Source: Rhizobium sp. Leaf453 | GTDB lineage: Bacteria > Pseudomonadota > Alphaproteobacteria > Rhizobiales > Rhizobiaceae | Reading direction: 5' to 3' | DNA length: 64,000 bases | Assembly: GCF_001425605.1 (NCBI RefSeq) | Contig: NZ_LMRG01000023.1 | Location: 1-64,000, forward strand | In this document: positions 23,413-32,341 of the stretch, piece after piece | How positions within the stretch are numbered: position 1 is the first letter of the stretch | How the letters are laid out: every line of letters starts with the position of its first letter | The notes under the pieces: model-generated | Databases searched by the model: none | Seen by the model: the letters and a program-made list of their open reading frames with translations, nothing else | Told to the model about the DNA's origin: nothing | Made by a program: the position numbers and the translations under genes

Positions 23413-25875
23413 TTAGAGCTTGCGATAGCGGGCGCTGAAACTGAAGCTGTAATTGCTCGTGTTCGGAGCCTTCCAGCGTAGCTTGAGACGCGAACCGCTT
23501 GCGGTGACCGAGCCAGCGATATTCTGGCCTGCAGTCGAGCAGATAAACGAGCCGTACGCCTGGTATGGCTGGGTGAAGGTAGAAGGCACCGGCAGCGCCA
23601 GGTCAATTTCACCGTCACTGGCGGCGCTGATGACCGCAGCAGTGAAGCGACCACCGAGAACGATCCAGTCATCGTCCTCATAGGCCCAATCAAGAACCGA
23701 GACTGTCGGCAGGGGAGAGGTGGCAATGTTTGTGCCGGTGACCACATACGGATCGGGCACAGTGCCAGCGCCAGTGACGATGACAGGCTGATAGGTCTGC
23801 CTCTTTCCAATCAGGATGATCGGCGAGCCAGCGATCCAGGGCGTGTTATTGCCGATCGATTTTTCCGGGCCCGATACCTTGATCCGGTTATTGCCGAAGT
23901 TGTTGCCGACGACGCCGTTGAGCGTGTCGGTGCCCATGAACTCGGAATTGATCACCCTGATATCGGAATTCTGCGAGCCGAAGCTGAAGCACCGATAGCT
24001 CGCCGGCGCAGAGAACCCCACATCGCGGAACTTGATGTTGGCGAAAGTCACATCGTCCATCTGGCTCGACGTGTCGCGGATCGCGTGCTGTTCCGAATAG
24101 GCGAACTCGCAATCGGTGATCAAACCATTGCGGAACCGGCCCGTCGTCCCAAGGCCGGTTCCGCTGTTGTACGGGTCTGACACGCGACCGTCTGCATCTG
24201 GATAGCCGGACTCAGCCGCCGCGCCAGGCAGGAAATGCACGAGGTTTTGCGGCGTGTAGACGCCCGCCTTCCCGCTGCCCTTGCCGATGATATCGCTGAT
24301 GATAAAATCTTCACCGCCGGTTAGCGCCAAGACTTCGAGCGGTGACATGTCCGATACGCAGTCGTGGATCTTCGAGCCCCGCCCGAGGTGACCGTAGAAC
24401 AGGCGACGACCGATATCCAAGGTGATATTCGACATGCGCAGGTTACGTAGCTTGTGCGCATTCTTGCGGGCATTGAGTACAGCACCGCCGTTGGGCGAGT
24501 GGATGCGCACGTCCTCGATGATGACGCCCCGGTTTCCCAGATCGTCCGTCAGTTGATTGGTGCCCGGCAGATACTCGTTGAGCGGATCGCCAACGCCGAA
24601 ATAATCGGGCCAGTCGAGCTCGATCGCATAATCACAGCTCGCAAAATGACCGCCACGAACGACGATAGAGCGCCCCTTGTTGTAGATTCCGCGATAGAAT
24701 CCGGCAATCCGGCATTCGTTGATAATGCAGTCGATGTCGGCCGTCGTCGAAAGCCCAGGGTCCTTCATGTTGACGAGACCGTTCTTGCGGTTCGTCCAGT
24801 TCGTCGAATTCGCAACTGACGAAATCAGCGCCACGCCGTCCATCTTGAATTCCTGGCTCTTGTTCAAGATGGCCGGGATAGAGACCGGCACCGGCTCTGC
24901 CAGCGTTGGCGCCGTGCCAGGGTCGCCGCAGACGATGTTGGAATTCCAATGATTGCCGACAAGCTGAATGCCGGTGATCTCGTTGGGAATCTCGAGATAG
25001 TCGGCGCGAAACAGGCCGGGATCGACAGTCAACACGCGCGAGCGAAGCGGATAAAACTCCATCCAATAGATGGCATCCTGCAGCGCTGCCATGTCGTCGG
25101 CGACGTTATCGCCCTTCGCCTTGAAGGCATCGCGTAGGCTTGGCCTGTCGCCCTTCTGTCGGCGATACCATGCGGCCTGTGTGATCAGCTTACCGGTTGC
25201 CGGATAAACCATGTGCTGATTGACATCGAAACCCGCAGCCGCTGAAAAGTCTTGCTCTTTCAGGTCCCAGCCCGTGTCATCGGGTTCAAAGGCAAGCTTG
25301 GTGACATCCGGATTCAAAGCAGCTAGCCCGGCCTTATCCGGAACCCGTTTGAGGTTGATGCTGACCGCAGCGGCTTGGGCGGCAAGCGCTGCAGCCTCGG
25401 CCGCTGCGATCGACGTTTCGGTGTCCGGCCGGTTCACCAGCACGCCATCACGCCAGCCGAGATAGCTTGATTCCTGTGGCGACGGCAGGTCTTGCGCGGG
25501 GTCGCCGAACTTCGCTTTCAGTGCCCGACGAGTTTCGCGGGAGACTTCCTGCACCTCACTCTGCACGGTATTGAAAGCGATGTTTTGATCGCGAATGAGA
25601 AGTGGAGCGCCGTTGGTAAACTGATTGGCCCTGCGTGATGCGCGAGCTCCTACCACATCAATTCGCCCAACGATGCCAGGCGAAAAGACGACTATCGCGT
25701 CAATCGATACGCCATCGACATACGTTGCCGAAACGGTGAAATCGTCGCGCGGACTGCCGTTGTGGTATACGGCGATATCGCTGTTATCGAAAACGGGGAA
25801 TTGAGCCGCGAACTCCGTTGTCGCAACAACGGGGCTATAAGAGCTGAGGCGATCATCGGGCGAGGTGATAGACAT
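23413..25875 (-). CDS. Phage tail spike with beta-helix
   Basis: An 820-residue protein. Residues 1-120 resemble the N-terminal head-binding part of T7-type tail fibres (FPVFDNSDIAVYHNG, TYVDGVSIDAIVVFSPG, VQEVSRETRRALKAKFG). Residues about 200-720 form a right-handed beta-helix typical of polysaccharide-degrading tail spikes (DADGRVSDPYNSGTG, many short VRIH/ITDCEF/IRVINSEF rungs). The C-terminus (LRWKAPNTSNYSFSFSARYRKL) is a likely trimerisation domain. It would bind and cut a capsule or LPS. ATG 25875 (MSITSPDD) is preferred over an upstream start. Confidence 0.75.
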   Translation of the reverse strand: MSITSPDDRLSSYSPVVATTEFAAQFPVFDNSDIAVYHNGSPRDDFTVSATYVDGVSIDAIVVFSPGIVGRIDVVGARASRRANQFTNGAPLLIRDQNIAFNTVQSEVQEVSRETRRALKAKFGDPAQDLPSPQESSYLGWRDGVLVNRPDTETSIAAAEAAALAAQAAAVSINLKRVPDKAGLAALNPDVTKLAFEPDDTGWDLKEQDFSAAAGFDVNQHMVYPATGKLITQAAWYRRQKGDRPSLRDAFKAKGDNVADDMAALQDAIYWMEFYPLRSRVLTVDPGLFRADYLEIPNEITGIQLVGNHWNSNIVCGDPGTAPTLAEPVPVSIPAILNKSQEFKMDGVALISSVANSTNWTNRKNGLVNMKDPGLSTTADIDCIINECRIAGFYRGIYNKGRSIVVRGGHFASCDYAIELDWPDYFGVGDPLNEYLPGTNQLTDDLGNRGVIIEDVRIHSPNGGAVLNARKNAHKLRNLRMSNITLDIGRRLFYGHLGRGSKIHDCVSDMSPLEVLALTGGEDFIISDIIGKGSGKAGVYTPQNLVHFLPGAAAESGYPDADGRVSDPYNSGTGLGTTGRFRNGLITDCEFAYSEQHAIRDTSSQMDDVTFANIKFRDVGFSAPASYRCFSFGSQNSDIRVINSEFMGTDTLNGVVGNNFGNNRIKVSGPEKSIGNNTPWIAGSPIILIGKRQTYQPVIVTGAGTVPDPYVVTGTNIATSPLPTVSVLDWAYEDDDWIVLGGRFTAAVISAASDGEIDLALPVPSTFTQPYQAYGSFICSTAGQNIAGSVTASGSRLKLRWKAPNTSNYSFSFSARYRKL

Positions 25876-26275
25876 GCAAGCACGATGCTTGTAGGAAACG
25901 AGCTTCGCAAAGCACAAGGCGGTTTCGCGCAGGCAGCTGAATTAATTCAGTTTTTCAGATTGTAGCTGCACCAGCTGTCGAAGAATGCCTCTCTTCTCGA
26001 AGCAGTATCGATAACACACGATTCGTGCTATTCCATCGCCAGGCGACCCTTGCAATCTCGGGTCAAGTTGTCCGTTCGCGGACAGGCTCCTCGTCGCGGG
26101 GTCGCCACCCGGCATTTTTTATTGCCATGCGTGGCGATGTGCGCCGACGTGGGGCGGGCTATGTGGCGCACAATTTTACGTGGAACTGAGTTTCGTATCA
26201 AAAACGGCTTTAGACCGCCGCGTCCCGCGGCATGTAAATCGATGCCCCAAACGGTCTCGGCGTACAAGATCCAAT
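25876..26275. other. Intergenic region, no gene seen
   Basis: 400 bp between the spike and the TIR/NDT-like gene. It contains GC-rich hairpin-like stretches (GGCGACC..GGGTCGCC and TGGCGATGTGCGCC). Frames through it are basic and irregular. It may hold the terminator of the upstream gene and the promoter of the spike. Confidence 0.4.
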
Positions 26276-27190
26276 TCAAGTTGAACGGAGGCGGATGTCG
26301 CTGATACCCGGCAACTTCGCTAACTTGTCTATGAACTCGCGGATAATGTCGATTGGTATCGTGCTGTCAAACGTGAGAAACACACTATGTTCGGCAAGCC
26401 TGTAGCGCGGTTGAGCGATGCCTCCCATCCCCGCCCAAATCTCTAAAGCAGTATTTAGCGCCACGCGGCGCCCGAGTCCGTCGATCACCTTGAATTCAAT
26501 CTGAGTCGGGCGTAACACCCTATGAAGCGCTGCATCTACACGGGCGGCCATGTCCTCCACCTGAGAAGAGTGTGTCGCATCCCAGTAAACGGGTGGAGCG
26601 AGATGCGGCACGAGTGTCCGCATCGTTCGTTTAAGTTCTTCTAGTTCTTCTTTCATGAGGTCCATTGCAGGCGTGGACTCAACGTGGAAATTCAGAACGC
26701 CGCGCGCCCGCGTGACAGGGTTCACGACGGCGTAATCAGAATTTTGGGTAGCTGCTACGGCTTCCTTCAATCGCCTCTGTGCAGCAAAGATGCTGGCCGG
26801 GTTTCGAATTGAAAAATCTATTGCCCGGTAGGGTTTCACATCGAAGGGTATTTCAGTGCCTACCGCGAACATGTGTACAATCGGCAAATTTGTCATATGC
26901 CGAATGCCCATCTCATAAAATGCATTTGGATTTCGTTCGCTCATGTCCGCGATAACCAGTTCAGCATCGAGCAGGTGGTTGATCATCTGCGAGTCGATCA
27001 TTCCAGGCTCGGAGATCGTATCCGACCTCACAACATTGAAGTCGCTGAAGTGCTCATCGAACGTTGGTTTGATTATCATCTCCAACAGAAAATCGGCATG
27101 ATCGCGAGTGTCGGTGCCATCGCCGCCGATTGGACCGACGACAAAACACGTTTTCTTCACATCAACCTTCTTTGCTTCTCTGTCTGGCAC
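26276..27190 (-). CDS. TIR/nucleoside-deoxyribosyltransferase-like protein, putative defence cargo
   Basis: A 304-residue protein. Residues about 12-130 have the flavodoxin-like pattern shared by TIR-like and nucleoside 2-deoxyribosyltransferase-like defence proteins: KKTCFVVGPIG, RDHADFLLEMIIKPTF, VRSDTISEPGMIDSQMINHLLDAELVIADMS, ERNPNAFYEMGIRHM with the conserved Asn and Glu. The second half is a separate alpha/beta region. Such proteins cut NAD or nucleotides or sense signals in anti-phage systems. Here it sits between phage structural genes as a likely moron. GTG start after GGGAGA. No partner gene is seen. Confidence 0.6.
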   Translation of the reverse strand: MPDREAKKVDVKKTCFVVGPIGGDGTDTRDHADFLLEMIIKPTFDEHFSDFNVVRSDTISEPGMIDSQMINHLLDAELVIADMSERNPNAFYEMGIRHMTNLPIVHMFAVGTEIPFDVKPYRAIDFSIRNPASIFAAQRRLKEAVAATQNSDYAVVNPVTRARGVLNFHVESTPAMDLMKEELEELKRTMRTLVPHLAPPVYWDATHSSQVEDMAARVDAALHRVLRPTQIEFKVIDGLGRRVALNTALEIWAGMGGIAQPRYRLAEHSVFLTFDSTIPIDIIREFIDKLAKLPGISDIRLRST

Positions 27191-27333
27191 CGTGGATCTC
27201 CCGGAAATTGGTTCTGAGCGCTTTATAAAGCGACCCAGAGGATGATTACCGATCCAAAACCGAAAAACAAATGCCTCAGCAGGAGAAGGGGGAATTTTGG
27301 AAGGCAGCTATTTGGGTGATTACGCCGAAACAG

Positions 27334-29763
27334 CTATTTTTCGAAACCCTTACTTAGGTCCGGCGCGCGCGAGGGAAGGGCGTCACCAGGCCCCCACCAG
27401 AACGACTGGCCGAAGTCCTTTTTCATCCGCTTTTCGTAGCGCGAGAACGACTGCCTGTAATTCGGGTCGATCATCGTCTGAATGTTGTCGAAGAGCAGTC
27501 GATCCGTTGCGATCTTCGAGAACCAAAGCGATGAGCCAGGAGTCCATGCCTTGATGTGCTGCGCCAGTGTTTTACCGCTAAGCTCTTTATCGCCGAATAG
27601 TGTCTGCATCAGGTCACCCGTGGCGGAAAACACCGCGCCCGGCCCCGGTCCCATCGCGTATTCTTTGAGGCCGTCATCGCCGCGTGTGGTCGAGCTATAG
27701 ATCAAGTCACCGAGCATCCCGCCGCCACCGCCACGGATGAAAGCCTGCCCCCAGAACTTGGGAGAGCTCATATCCTGGGGATCGCGTCCCGCGATTATCG
27801 ACTGCATTTGCGCGGTGACAGCGCCAGCGATTGTCATGAGGCTCACCAACTTGATAGCGGCCGAGGTCTTGCCCCACGCGCCATCTTGGATCGCAGAGCG
27901 CATCATGTGTGTCATCATGAACGTCATCGGGAAGCTTTTGAACTGCATCGCCGATCTTGCAATCTCGCCAGTGAAGGTTCCGCGCGTATGGCCCCAAGCT
28001 GTCGCACCGCGGACTCGCGCGTCAGGCTCCAGCACAGCGAACCGCCGCTCATCCAGGATGGCCGACATGAGCCGATCAGCTAGTGCCTGATCCTCGACTG
28101 CGTTCACATCGAAGAACTTCGCGCCATCGGCCTCGATCTGCGGTGTCACGCGCAGCTTGTCCCACTGCGCCGGTGTGAAACCATAGCGCTTGAGGAAGTT
28201 GGCAAAAGCAGGTTCCAGCTTCTCGAATGGAAGATCGGCCTGACGGGCGATGAAGCCGTTGAACTCCATCCCCCAGGCACGCTTGAGACCTTCCGTCCAC
28301 ACGTTTATCCCGCTGAGCCGCATCGCAGTATCGGCGACCCGGCCGGTGAGCCCCTGACCGACAACCTCGTCGGCGAAGCGTTTCGAGCCGAGCGCATGAT
28401 CCATCACGGATGCGGCGGTGAGGTTGATCTGACGGGCGATCTGTTCGGCGCCCTCGCGGTTTGTGGTCAGGTCTTTCACCAGCCGGCCGAGAACAGCAGT
28501 GGCCGGAATGCCGTTGTGGTTTGCTGCCAGTGCCGCCGTGAAGCTGTCACCGGGCAAAGCGGCGACAGTTGCCGAGCCGAGGCGTGCCGCTGTCTGCAGG
28601 TTGCGCATCCCGCCACCAATGCCAGCGATGAGGTCGCTTTGCGCCACACCGAGCTTGCCGGTCGCAGCGTCGTAGGTGCGCTGGACTGCCGCCGGGCTGT
28701 TCATCGAGATCGAGCGCGCCAGCTTCTTGCCGAGCGTGTTGTTACGAACGGCGTCATCCTTCGTGGCGAGGTCGAGCAGGCGCTTGAAATTGTCCTCGTA
28801 ATTCGGCCCGAGGATTTCCGTGGTCGCGATCTCCCGGCCCATCGCGCCGAAGTGCCCCATCATCTGATTGTAGAGCCCGCCGTCGCCGGTCCCGTATTTC
28901 TTCATCATCCGGATATAGGATTCCGGGTTCTGGAAACGGAACACGCGCAACTGGTTCGAGAAGCCGCCAGCGCCACCGGCTTTCCGGCCGAGCGTAATGT
29001 CATTGTAGGCATTGGCGATGATCCCGCCGACAGCCGCACGCGGCGCGTCACCTTGTCCGGACTTGTCGAATACGCGCATGTTGCCCGCCTCGAACTCGGT
29101 CATCAGGTCGTTGACAAACTCAGTTTGGGAGAACTTCCGCACGCGCGAGGCTTCCCAGCTTTGCGGCAGGCGCCAGTCTTCCAGAACCGACAACGGCTTG
29201 CCTGCACGCTTCACGCGATCGACAGCATAGGCCGTGGTGTCCGTCCATCCTTTCGCCGCGGCCTTCGCCGCCTGATCGCCGGTGTCTTTGCCGAACAGTT
29301 CCCGCACCACGTTCCAGATGGATTCGGTGTCCTGCGACAGCCCGGCCAGCCGCGAGGCATAGGGCTCCATCGCGCCGTTCATCATGCCCAACAGCCGCTT
29401 CGTCACGTTCTCGCTGTGCCCGTCGATGTGGATGGCATTGCCGACCGTTTCCCCACCTTCGAGGTTGTCGCGCACAAGCATGCTCTGCAGGCCCACGGTC
29501 ATGCCGTTCGGGTGCTTCTGCATGCGGTCGAGCGATTGCGTGTAGGCGATGGCCTGTTTCGCTGCCATCAGCTTGCGCCGTTGTGCCGCCTCTGCCATCA
29601 CACGCGCCGCCTCAAGCGCTCCAGCAGCTTCGGCGGACGCTGGCCCCATCGTCGGATAGAGACGCCCCTGCGCGCCTTGCTTGATGGCGAGCGCGTCGTC
29701 AGCCTGCTTTTGCGTTATGCGTTTCGCCTGAACAAGGCGAGCAAGGCAGTTCTGAATGCTCAC
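27334..29763 (-). CDS. Large phage protein, possible internal virion/ejection or polyvalent protein
   Basis: An 809-residue, mostly helical protein. The N-terminus CLARLVQAKRITQKQADDALAIKQGA and the C-terminal SFSRYEKRMKKDFGQSFWWGPGD..PSRAP are typical of very large podovirus internal or structural proteins in alphaproteobacterial phages; glycine-rich membrane-like segments (GGGMLGDLIY, TIAGAVTAQM) are near residues 650-720. It may form part of the DNA ejection channel. A polyvalent-protein role is an alternative. It overlaps the small upstream gene by ATGA. Confidence 0.5.
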   Translation of the reverse strand: MSIQNCLARLVQAKRITQKQADDALAIKQGAQGRLYPTMGPASAEAAGALEAARVMAEAAQRRKLMAAKQAIAYTQSLDRMQKHPNGMTVGLQSMLVRDNLEGGETVGNAIHIDGHSENVTKRLLGMMNGAMEPYASRLAGLSQDTESIWNVVRELFGKDTGDQAAKAAAKGWTDTTAYAVDRVKRAGKPLSVLEDWRLPQSWEASRVRKFSQTEFVNDLMTEFEAGNMRVFDKSGQGDAPRAAVGGIIANAYNDITLGRKAGGAGGFSNQLRVFRFQNPESYIRMMKKYGTGDGGLYNQMMGHFGAMGREIATTEILGPNYEDNFKRLLDLATKDDAVRNNTLGKKLARSISMNSPAAVQRTYDAATGKLGVAQSDLIAGIGGGMRNLQTAARLGSATVAALPGDSFTAALAANHNGIPATAVLGRLVKDLTTNREGAEQIARQINLTAASVMDHALGSKRFADEVVGQGLTGRVADTAMRLSGINVWTEGLKRAWGMEFNGFIARQADLPFEKLEPAFANFLKRYGFTPAQWDKLRVTPQIEADGAKFFDVNAVEDQALADRLMSAILDERRFAVLEPDARVRGATAWGHTRGTFTGEIARSAMQFKSFPMTFMMTHMMRSAIQDGAWGKTSAAIKLVSLMTIAGAVTAQMQSIIAGRDPQDMSSPKFWGQAFIRGGGGGMLGDLIYSSTTRGDDGLKEYAMGPGPGAVFSATGDLMQTLFGDKELSGKTLAQHIKAWTPGSSLWFSKIATDRLLFDNIQTMIDPNYRQSFSRYEKRMKKDFGQSFWWGPGDALPSRAPDLSKGFEK

Positions 29764-29951
29764 TTCAATCGCCCCTGTTCAACGTAGGCCTGCATTTGCG
29801 CTGCGGCGGAAATCTCGTAATCGGCCTCGCTCATGATCTCGGAAAGCAGCCGAGGACCCATTCCGTCTCCGAGGTCGACGAACACCTTTGAAGCCACGAC
29901 GAGCTGTTTCAACGTGGAGGGTAATTCGAGATCTCTGGAGCGGACACTCAT
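29760..29951 (-). CDS. Small phage protein
   Basis: A 63-residue protein (MSVRSRDLELPSTLKQLVVASKVFVDLGDGMGPRLLSEIMSEADYEI...). No recognised domain. It is coupled to the large gene downstream by a 4-nt ATGA overlap and follows the next gene by 4 bp, which supports translation. Confidence 0.55.
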   Translation of the reverse strand: MSVRSRDLELPSTLKQLVVASKVFVDLGDGMGPRLLSEIMSEADYEISAAAQMQAYVEQGRLK

Positions 29952-29955
29952 TGCA

Positions 29956-30204
29956 CTACCAGCCCCAGGGCCGTTCGATCGGCGCCACTCCACCCCGAGC
30001 TGCTTCGACCTTGTTGCCATCCGCCGGCGCGCCGTAAGATTGGCCCGGGAAGGGTTCCTTTGACCATTCAAGCGGCAATCGTGCGACAGTCTCTTTCGCG
30101 TCGATGACATTCATCCACACGCTCTCGCCGCCGGTGGCCCGGAAAATCACCACCTGTTCTCGCCCGAGCAGGTTGCGCCCTCGATCAAGGGGCATGTAAG
30201 ACAT
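29956..30204 (-). CDS. Small phage protein, paralogue of 30421-30660
   Basis: An 82-residue protein with the core EQVVIFRATGGESVWMNVIDA...LPLEWSKEPFP. The gene at 30421-30660 has a matching core (EIHRINGESVWQAAIDA...PGEWAFQPWP), so the two are tandem paralogues sharing GESVW and EW..+PxP. Function unknown. ATG 30204 begins the conserved part. Confidence 0.55.
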   Translation of the reverse strand: MSYMPLDRGRNLLGREQVVIFRATGGESVWMNVIDAKETVARLPLEWSKEPFPGQSYGAPADGNKVEAARGGVAPIERPWGW

Positions 30205-30420
30205 GAGGCGTCTCCAATAGTTGAAAAAATTCTGGTTCTCGACTTCCAGGGTGTGCGACTTGCGGGGCAGGGTGGACTGCAAAAATTGCGCGCAAAATTT
30301 GCCCCCACCCCCCTGCGCTAGGCGGCGCAGCGGAAGAAAGGGGGGGAGGGGGCGCCGTACCCGCCGCAGCGGTAGAGCGCAGGGCGCTGGTAAGCGGTGC
30401 CGCCACCTCCCAGTTTGCCC
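30205..30420. other. GC-skewed noncoding stretch
   Basis: 216 bp with long C-runs and G-runs (CCCCCACCCCCC, GGGGGGGAGGGGG) and an AT-rich imperfect inverted repeat around TTGCGCGCAA. It separates two paralogous small genes. It could be a packaging or regulatory site; nothing direct shows this. Confidence 0.35.
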
Positions 30421-30660
30421 CTAGACGAACGGACCTGAACCATTCGACGGGACCAGCTTGGACATGTCGCTGAGCGGCATATCTTCTCGCGCCTTCTTCT
30501 GCACATCCTCCGGCCAAGGCTGGAATGCCCACTCGCCCGGATGTTCGCGAACGCATCGGCGGGCATCGATCGCAGCCTGCCAGACACTTTCGCCGTTGAT
30601 GCGGTGGATTTCGTATTGGCTGTAGCCCTGATGCTGACGCAGCTTCGGTTCAGGCATTGT
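30421..30660 (-). CDS. Small phage protein, paralogue of 29956-30204
   Basis: A 79-residue protein with the core SQYEIHRINGESVWQAAIDA and EWAFQPWPEDVQ. It shares GESVW...IDA and the EW..xPxP tail with the neighbouring gene. Function unknown. ATG 30660 (MPEPK) is the only start that fits the conserved part. Confidence 0.5.
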   Translation of the reverse strand, partial: TMPEPKLRQHQGYSQYEIHRINGESVWQAAIDARRCVREHPGEWAFQPWPEDVQKKAREDMPLSDMSKLVPSNGSGPFV

Positions 30661-31046
30661 CGTTCCTTCATTGCTTTGAAAGTGGGGGAAGGCCGCGCCA
30701 TGTTGCCCGATTGTTGCCCACGACGCGGATATTGCTTCAAGGCGACAGGAATCGCCTCGCAAATATGCCTGAAATCGAGTGTTTCTGCAAACATCGTCCG
30801 GAATTACCAAGCGGTTAATAGCCGTTTGTGCGCATCTTTCCGGTGTTTTGTCGCTTGCAGGCTCATTGCTCGTGTGCGCGGGGTTACACGCTGCTCTCAA
30901 CACCACATTGAGCTCTCATCGAGACGTAATCCCATCATCTGGCTTCATCGGATCGCAAAGGGGGAATTGTTTCGGTATCGAAATGACTTGCGACGGGTTT
31001 TTCAGTTTCAACCCTCGTGGTTCGTTCTGCTTCGCGTTCGGTCTCG
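30661..31046. other. Intergenic region, no gene seen
   Basis: 386 bp between the small phage genes and the replication initiator. Rightward frames through it are Ser/Arg-rich and lack support. It likely holds a promoter for the leftward late block. Confidence 0.4.
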
Positions 31047-31847
31047 CTATGCCTGGTCATCGTCGTGCATCAAGTGGTTCAACTCTTCCATCAGCCGGTT
31101 GCTCCGTCCCCACTCTTGGCTGGAGGGCTCGGCTCGCTCGTTTATCTCGGCTAGGAGATCGTTCAGGGTGATGTTGTCCTGGGGGATGAGCTTCTTTGTC
31201 CTCATGATCCGCTCAATCTTGGATAGGGTTTCTCCATCCGAAATGTCGCGCTCCGAAGGACGCGCCGCTTCTGCGGGATATCTTTCATCAGCTTCGCGGT
31301 GATTTATTACTGCTTCGCAAGATATATTACCCTCCGCATCCTCATGATTTGACACGGTTTTGCTATTTGAATGGTTACCTATGCGGCTGGTTTTGGGAGC
31401 GGTTTGGTTACCTGTGAAGGCTGTTTGGGTAGCGAGCTCGTTACCTATCATGTCGTGATCGGTAGCAGGTTCGTTACCTATTTCCGTCACATCGGTAGCG
31501 ATCTTGTTACCTTTCGGAGCCTCGCAACTTTTCATGTAGAGGGTATCCTGTTCAGAATATACAACCTGATAGATGCGGGTCTTTCGGTTAAGCGGGTTTT
31601 CCCGACCGGTGATGTAGCCGGCCTGCGCGAGAGCCGCCAATGACCGAGAGAGGCTCTTGAGGTGGCATTGGGCAAGCGCCGCCAATCGTTTGTGACCTGC
31701 GTAGCAGCCGATCCCGTTTCCGCCGAACCGATCGTGCGCAGCGACGACGATCAGCACCCGCAAATCGAGTGCGGTAAGCGTCTCGTCGCCCATCGCTCTG
31801 GCTGGTATCGGAGCGAAATTGATTTTGGTCTCCGGTTTCTTTTTCAA
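31047..31847 (-). CDS. Replication initiator-like protein with iterons in the gene
   Basis: A 266-residue protein. Residues about 15-100 form a winged helix similar to phage O-like/replication initiator DNA-binding domains (ARAMGDETLTALDLRVLIVVAAHDRFGG, GHKRLAALAQCHLKSLSRSLAALAQAGYI). Residues about 110-165 are an 11-residue repeat (IGNEPAT, IGNELAT, TGNQTAP) that is the translation of five 33-bp DNA iterons. The C-terminus (LNDLLAEINERAEP...) may contact a helicase loader. This is the design of lambda O, where the origin lies within the gene. The start is TTG 31847 after GGAAAGGG. Confidence 0.65.
   Translation of the reverse strand: MKKKPETKINFAPIPARAMGDETLTALDLRVLIVVAAHDRFGGNGIGCYAGHKRLAALAQCHLKSLSRSLAALAQAGYITGRENPLNRKTRIYQVVYSEQDTLYMKSCEAPKGNKIATDVTEIGNEPATDHDMIGNELATQTAFTGNQTAPKTSRIGNHSNSKTVSNHEDAEGNISCEAVINHREADERYPAEAARPSERDISDGETLSKIERIMRTKKLIPQDNITLNDLLAEINERAEPSSQEWGRSNRLMEELNHLMHDDDQA
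31362..31511. repeat. Five 33-bp iterons, putative replication origin
   Basis: Units start at 31362, 31395, 31428, 31461 and 31494, an exact 33-bp period. The best copies are GGTAGC-N6-GTTACC (31428-31445, 31461-31478, 31494-31511), an interrupted inverted repeat; the outer two are degenerate on their left half. They lie inside the initiator gene and keep its frame, so the repeat also appears in the protein. Iterons in phase within an initiator gene strongly suggest the origin of element A. Confidence 0.7.
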
Positions 31848-31877
31848 CGCCTTGCCCTTTCCGGCAGCGCAATCATA

Positions 31878-32156
31878 TCACCACCGCTGGGAGTGTCCGC
31901 ACGTGACGCATCGGAACGGCCCTCGCGCCTGTTCCAACCTCACGCGGACTTTCCCACTGTGGCCGCAAATGCAGCTGATTGACTTGGTTATCCAGCTCGT
32001 CGGCGACAGTAATGCTGCCGCCTCCGCTCTCATCTCTGCCTTCGTCTTGCGCCGACGTGGCGCGTCAAAAAGCAGATTTTCTCCATCGCTGCTTTCATGC
32101 GGGCGCGTCCGCAGCATGTCCCGCCGGCGGATCTTGCTCCAGTCCCGCCGGGTCAC
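31878..32156 (-). CDS. Small protein with C-terminal zinc-ribbon-like motif
   Basis: A 92-residue protein starting at GTG 32156, coupled by GTGA overlap to the gene upstream. The basic N-terminus (TRRDWSKIRRRD) is followed by a Lys/Ala helix and a C-terminal CICGHSGKV...FRCVTCGHSQRW, which has four Cys and His spaced as in a zinc ribbon. It may be a DNA-binding accessory of replication or regulation in element A. The longer upstream frame is not supported. Confidence 0.6.
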   Translation of the reverse strand: MTRRDWSKIRRRDMLRTRPHESSDGENLLFDAPRRRKTKAEMRAEAAALLSPTSWITKSISCICGHSGKVRVRLEQARGPFRCVTCGHSQRW

Positions 32157-32341
32157 CCGAATGCCGCCCGGCAAATCTTCATATCCCGAGCCCTGGCGAT
32201 CGCCTCGCAGGCCTGCAGAGGTGCGAGGCCGAAACGCTGTCTCAGTGCGGGAACGATCGGACGAGGAGGGGCGCACTGATCGGCCAGCCATTGTGCGGCG
32301 ACGACAACGGAATCGCTGTGCTCGTGGTCGGCGCCGGTCAT
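32153..32341 (-). CDS. Small conserved rhizobial phage protein
   Basis: A 62-residue protein: VVVAAQWLADQCAPPRPIVPALRQRFGLAPLQACEAIARARDM. This pattern recurs in small proteins next to replication genes in rhizobial prophages; function unknown. It overlaps the AlpA-like gene by ATGA and the zinc-ribbon gene by GTGA, forming a tight leftward cluster. Confidence 0.65.
   Translation of the reverse strand: MTGADHEHSDSVVVAAQWLADQCAPPRPIVPALRQRFGLAPLQACEAIARARDMKICRAAFG

Noticed and set aside
28396-29787. A 463-codon frame opposite the large phage protein
   Set aside because: It is antisense to the better-supported 809-residue gene and is rich in His, Arg and Val without domains.
30541-31302. Rightward frames across the initiator 3' end and the adjoining gap
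   Set aside because: They are Ser/Arg-rich, lack ribosome sites and overlap the leftward initiator gene.
31362-31511. Regular 33-bp repeats as a CRISPR array
   Set aside because: Only a fixed 18-bp core repeats with 15-bp variable parts, the frame of a protein is kept, and no cas genes are present. Iterons explain it better.
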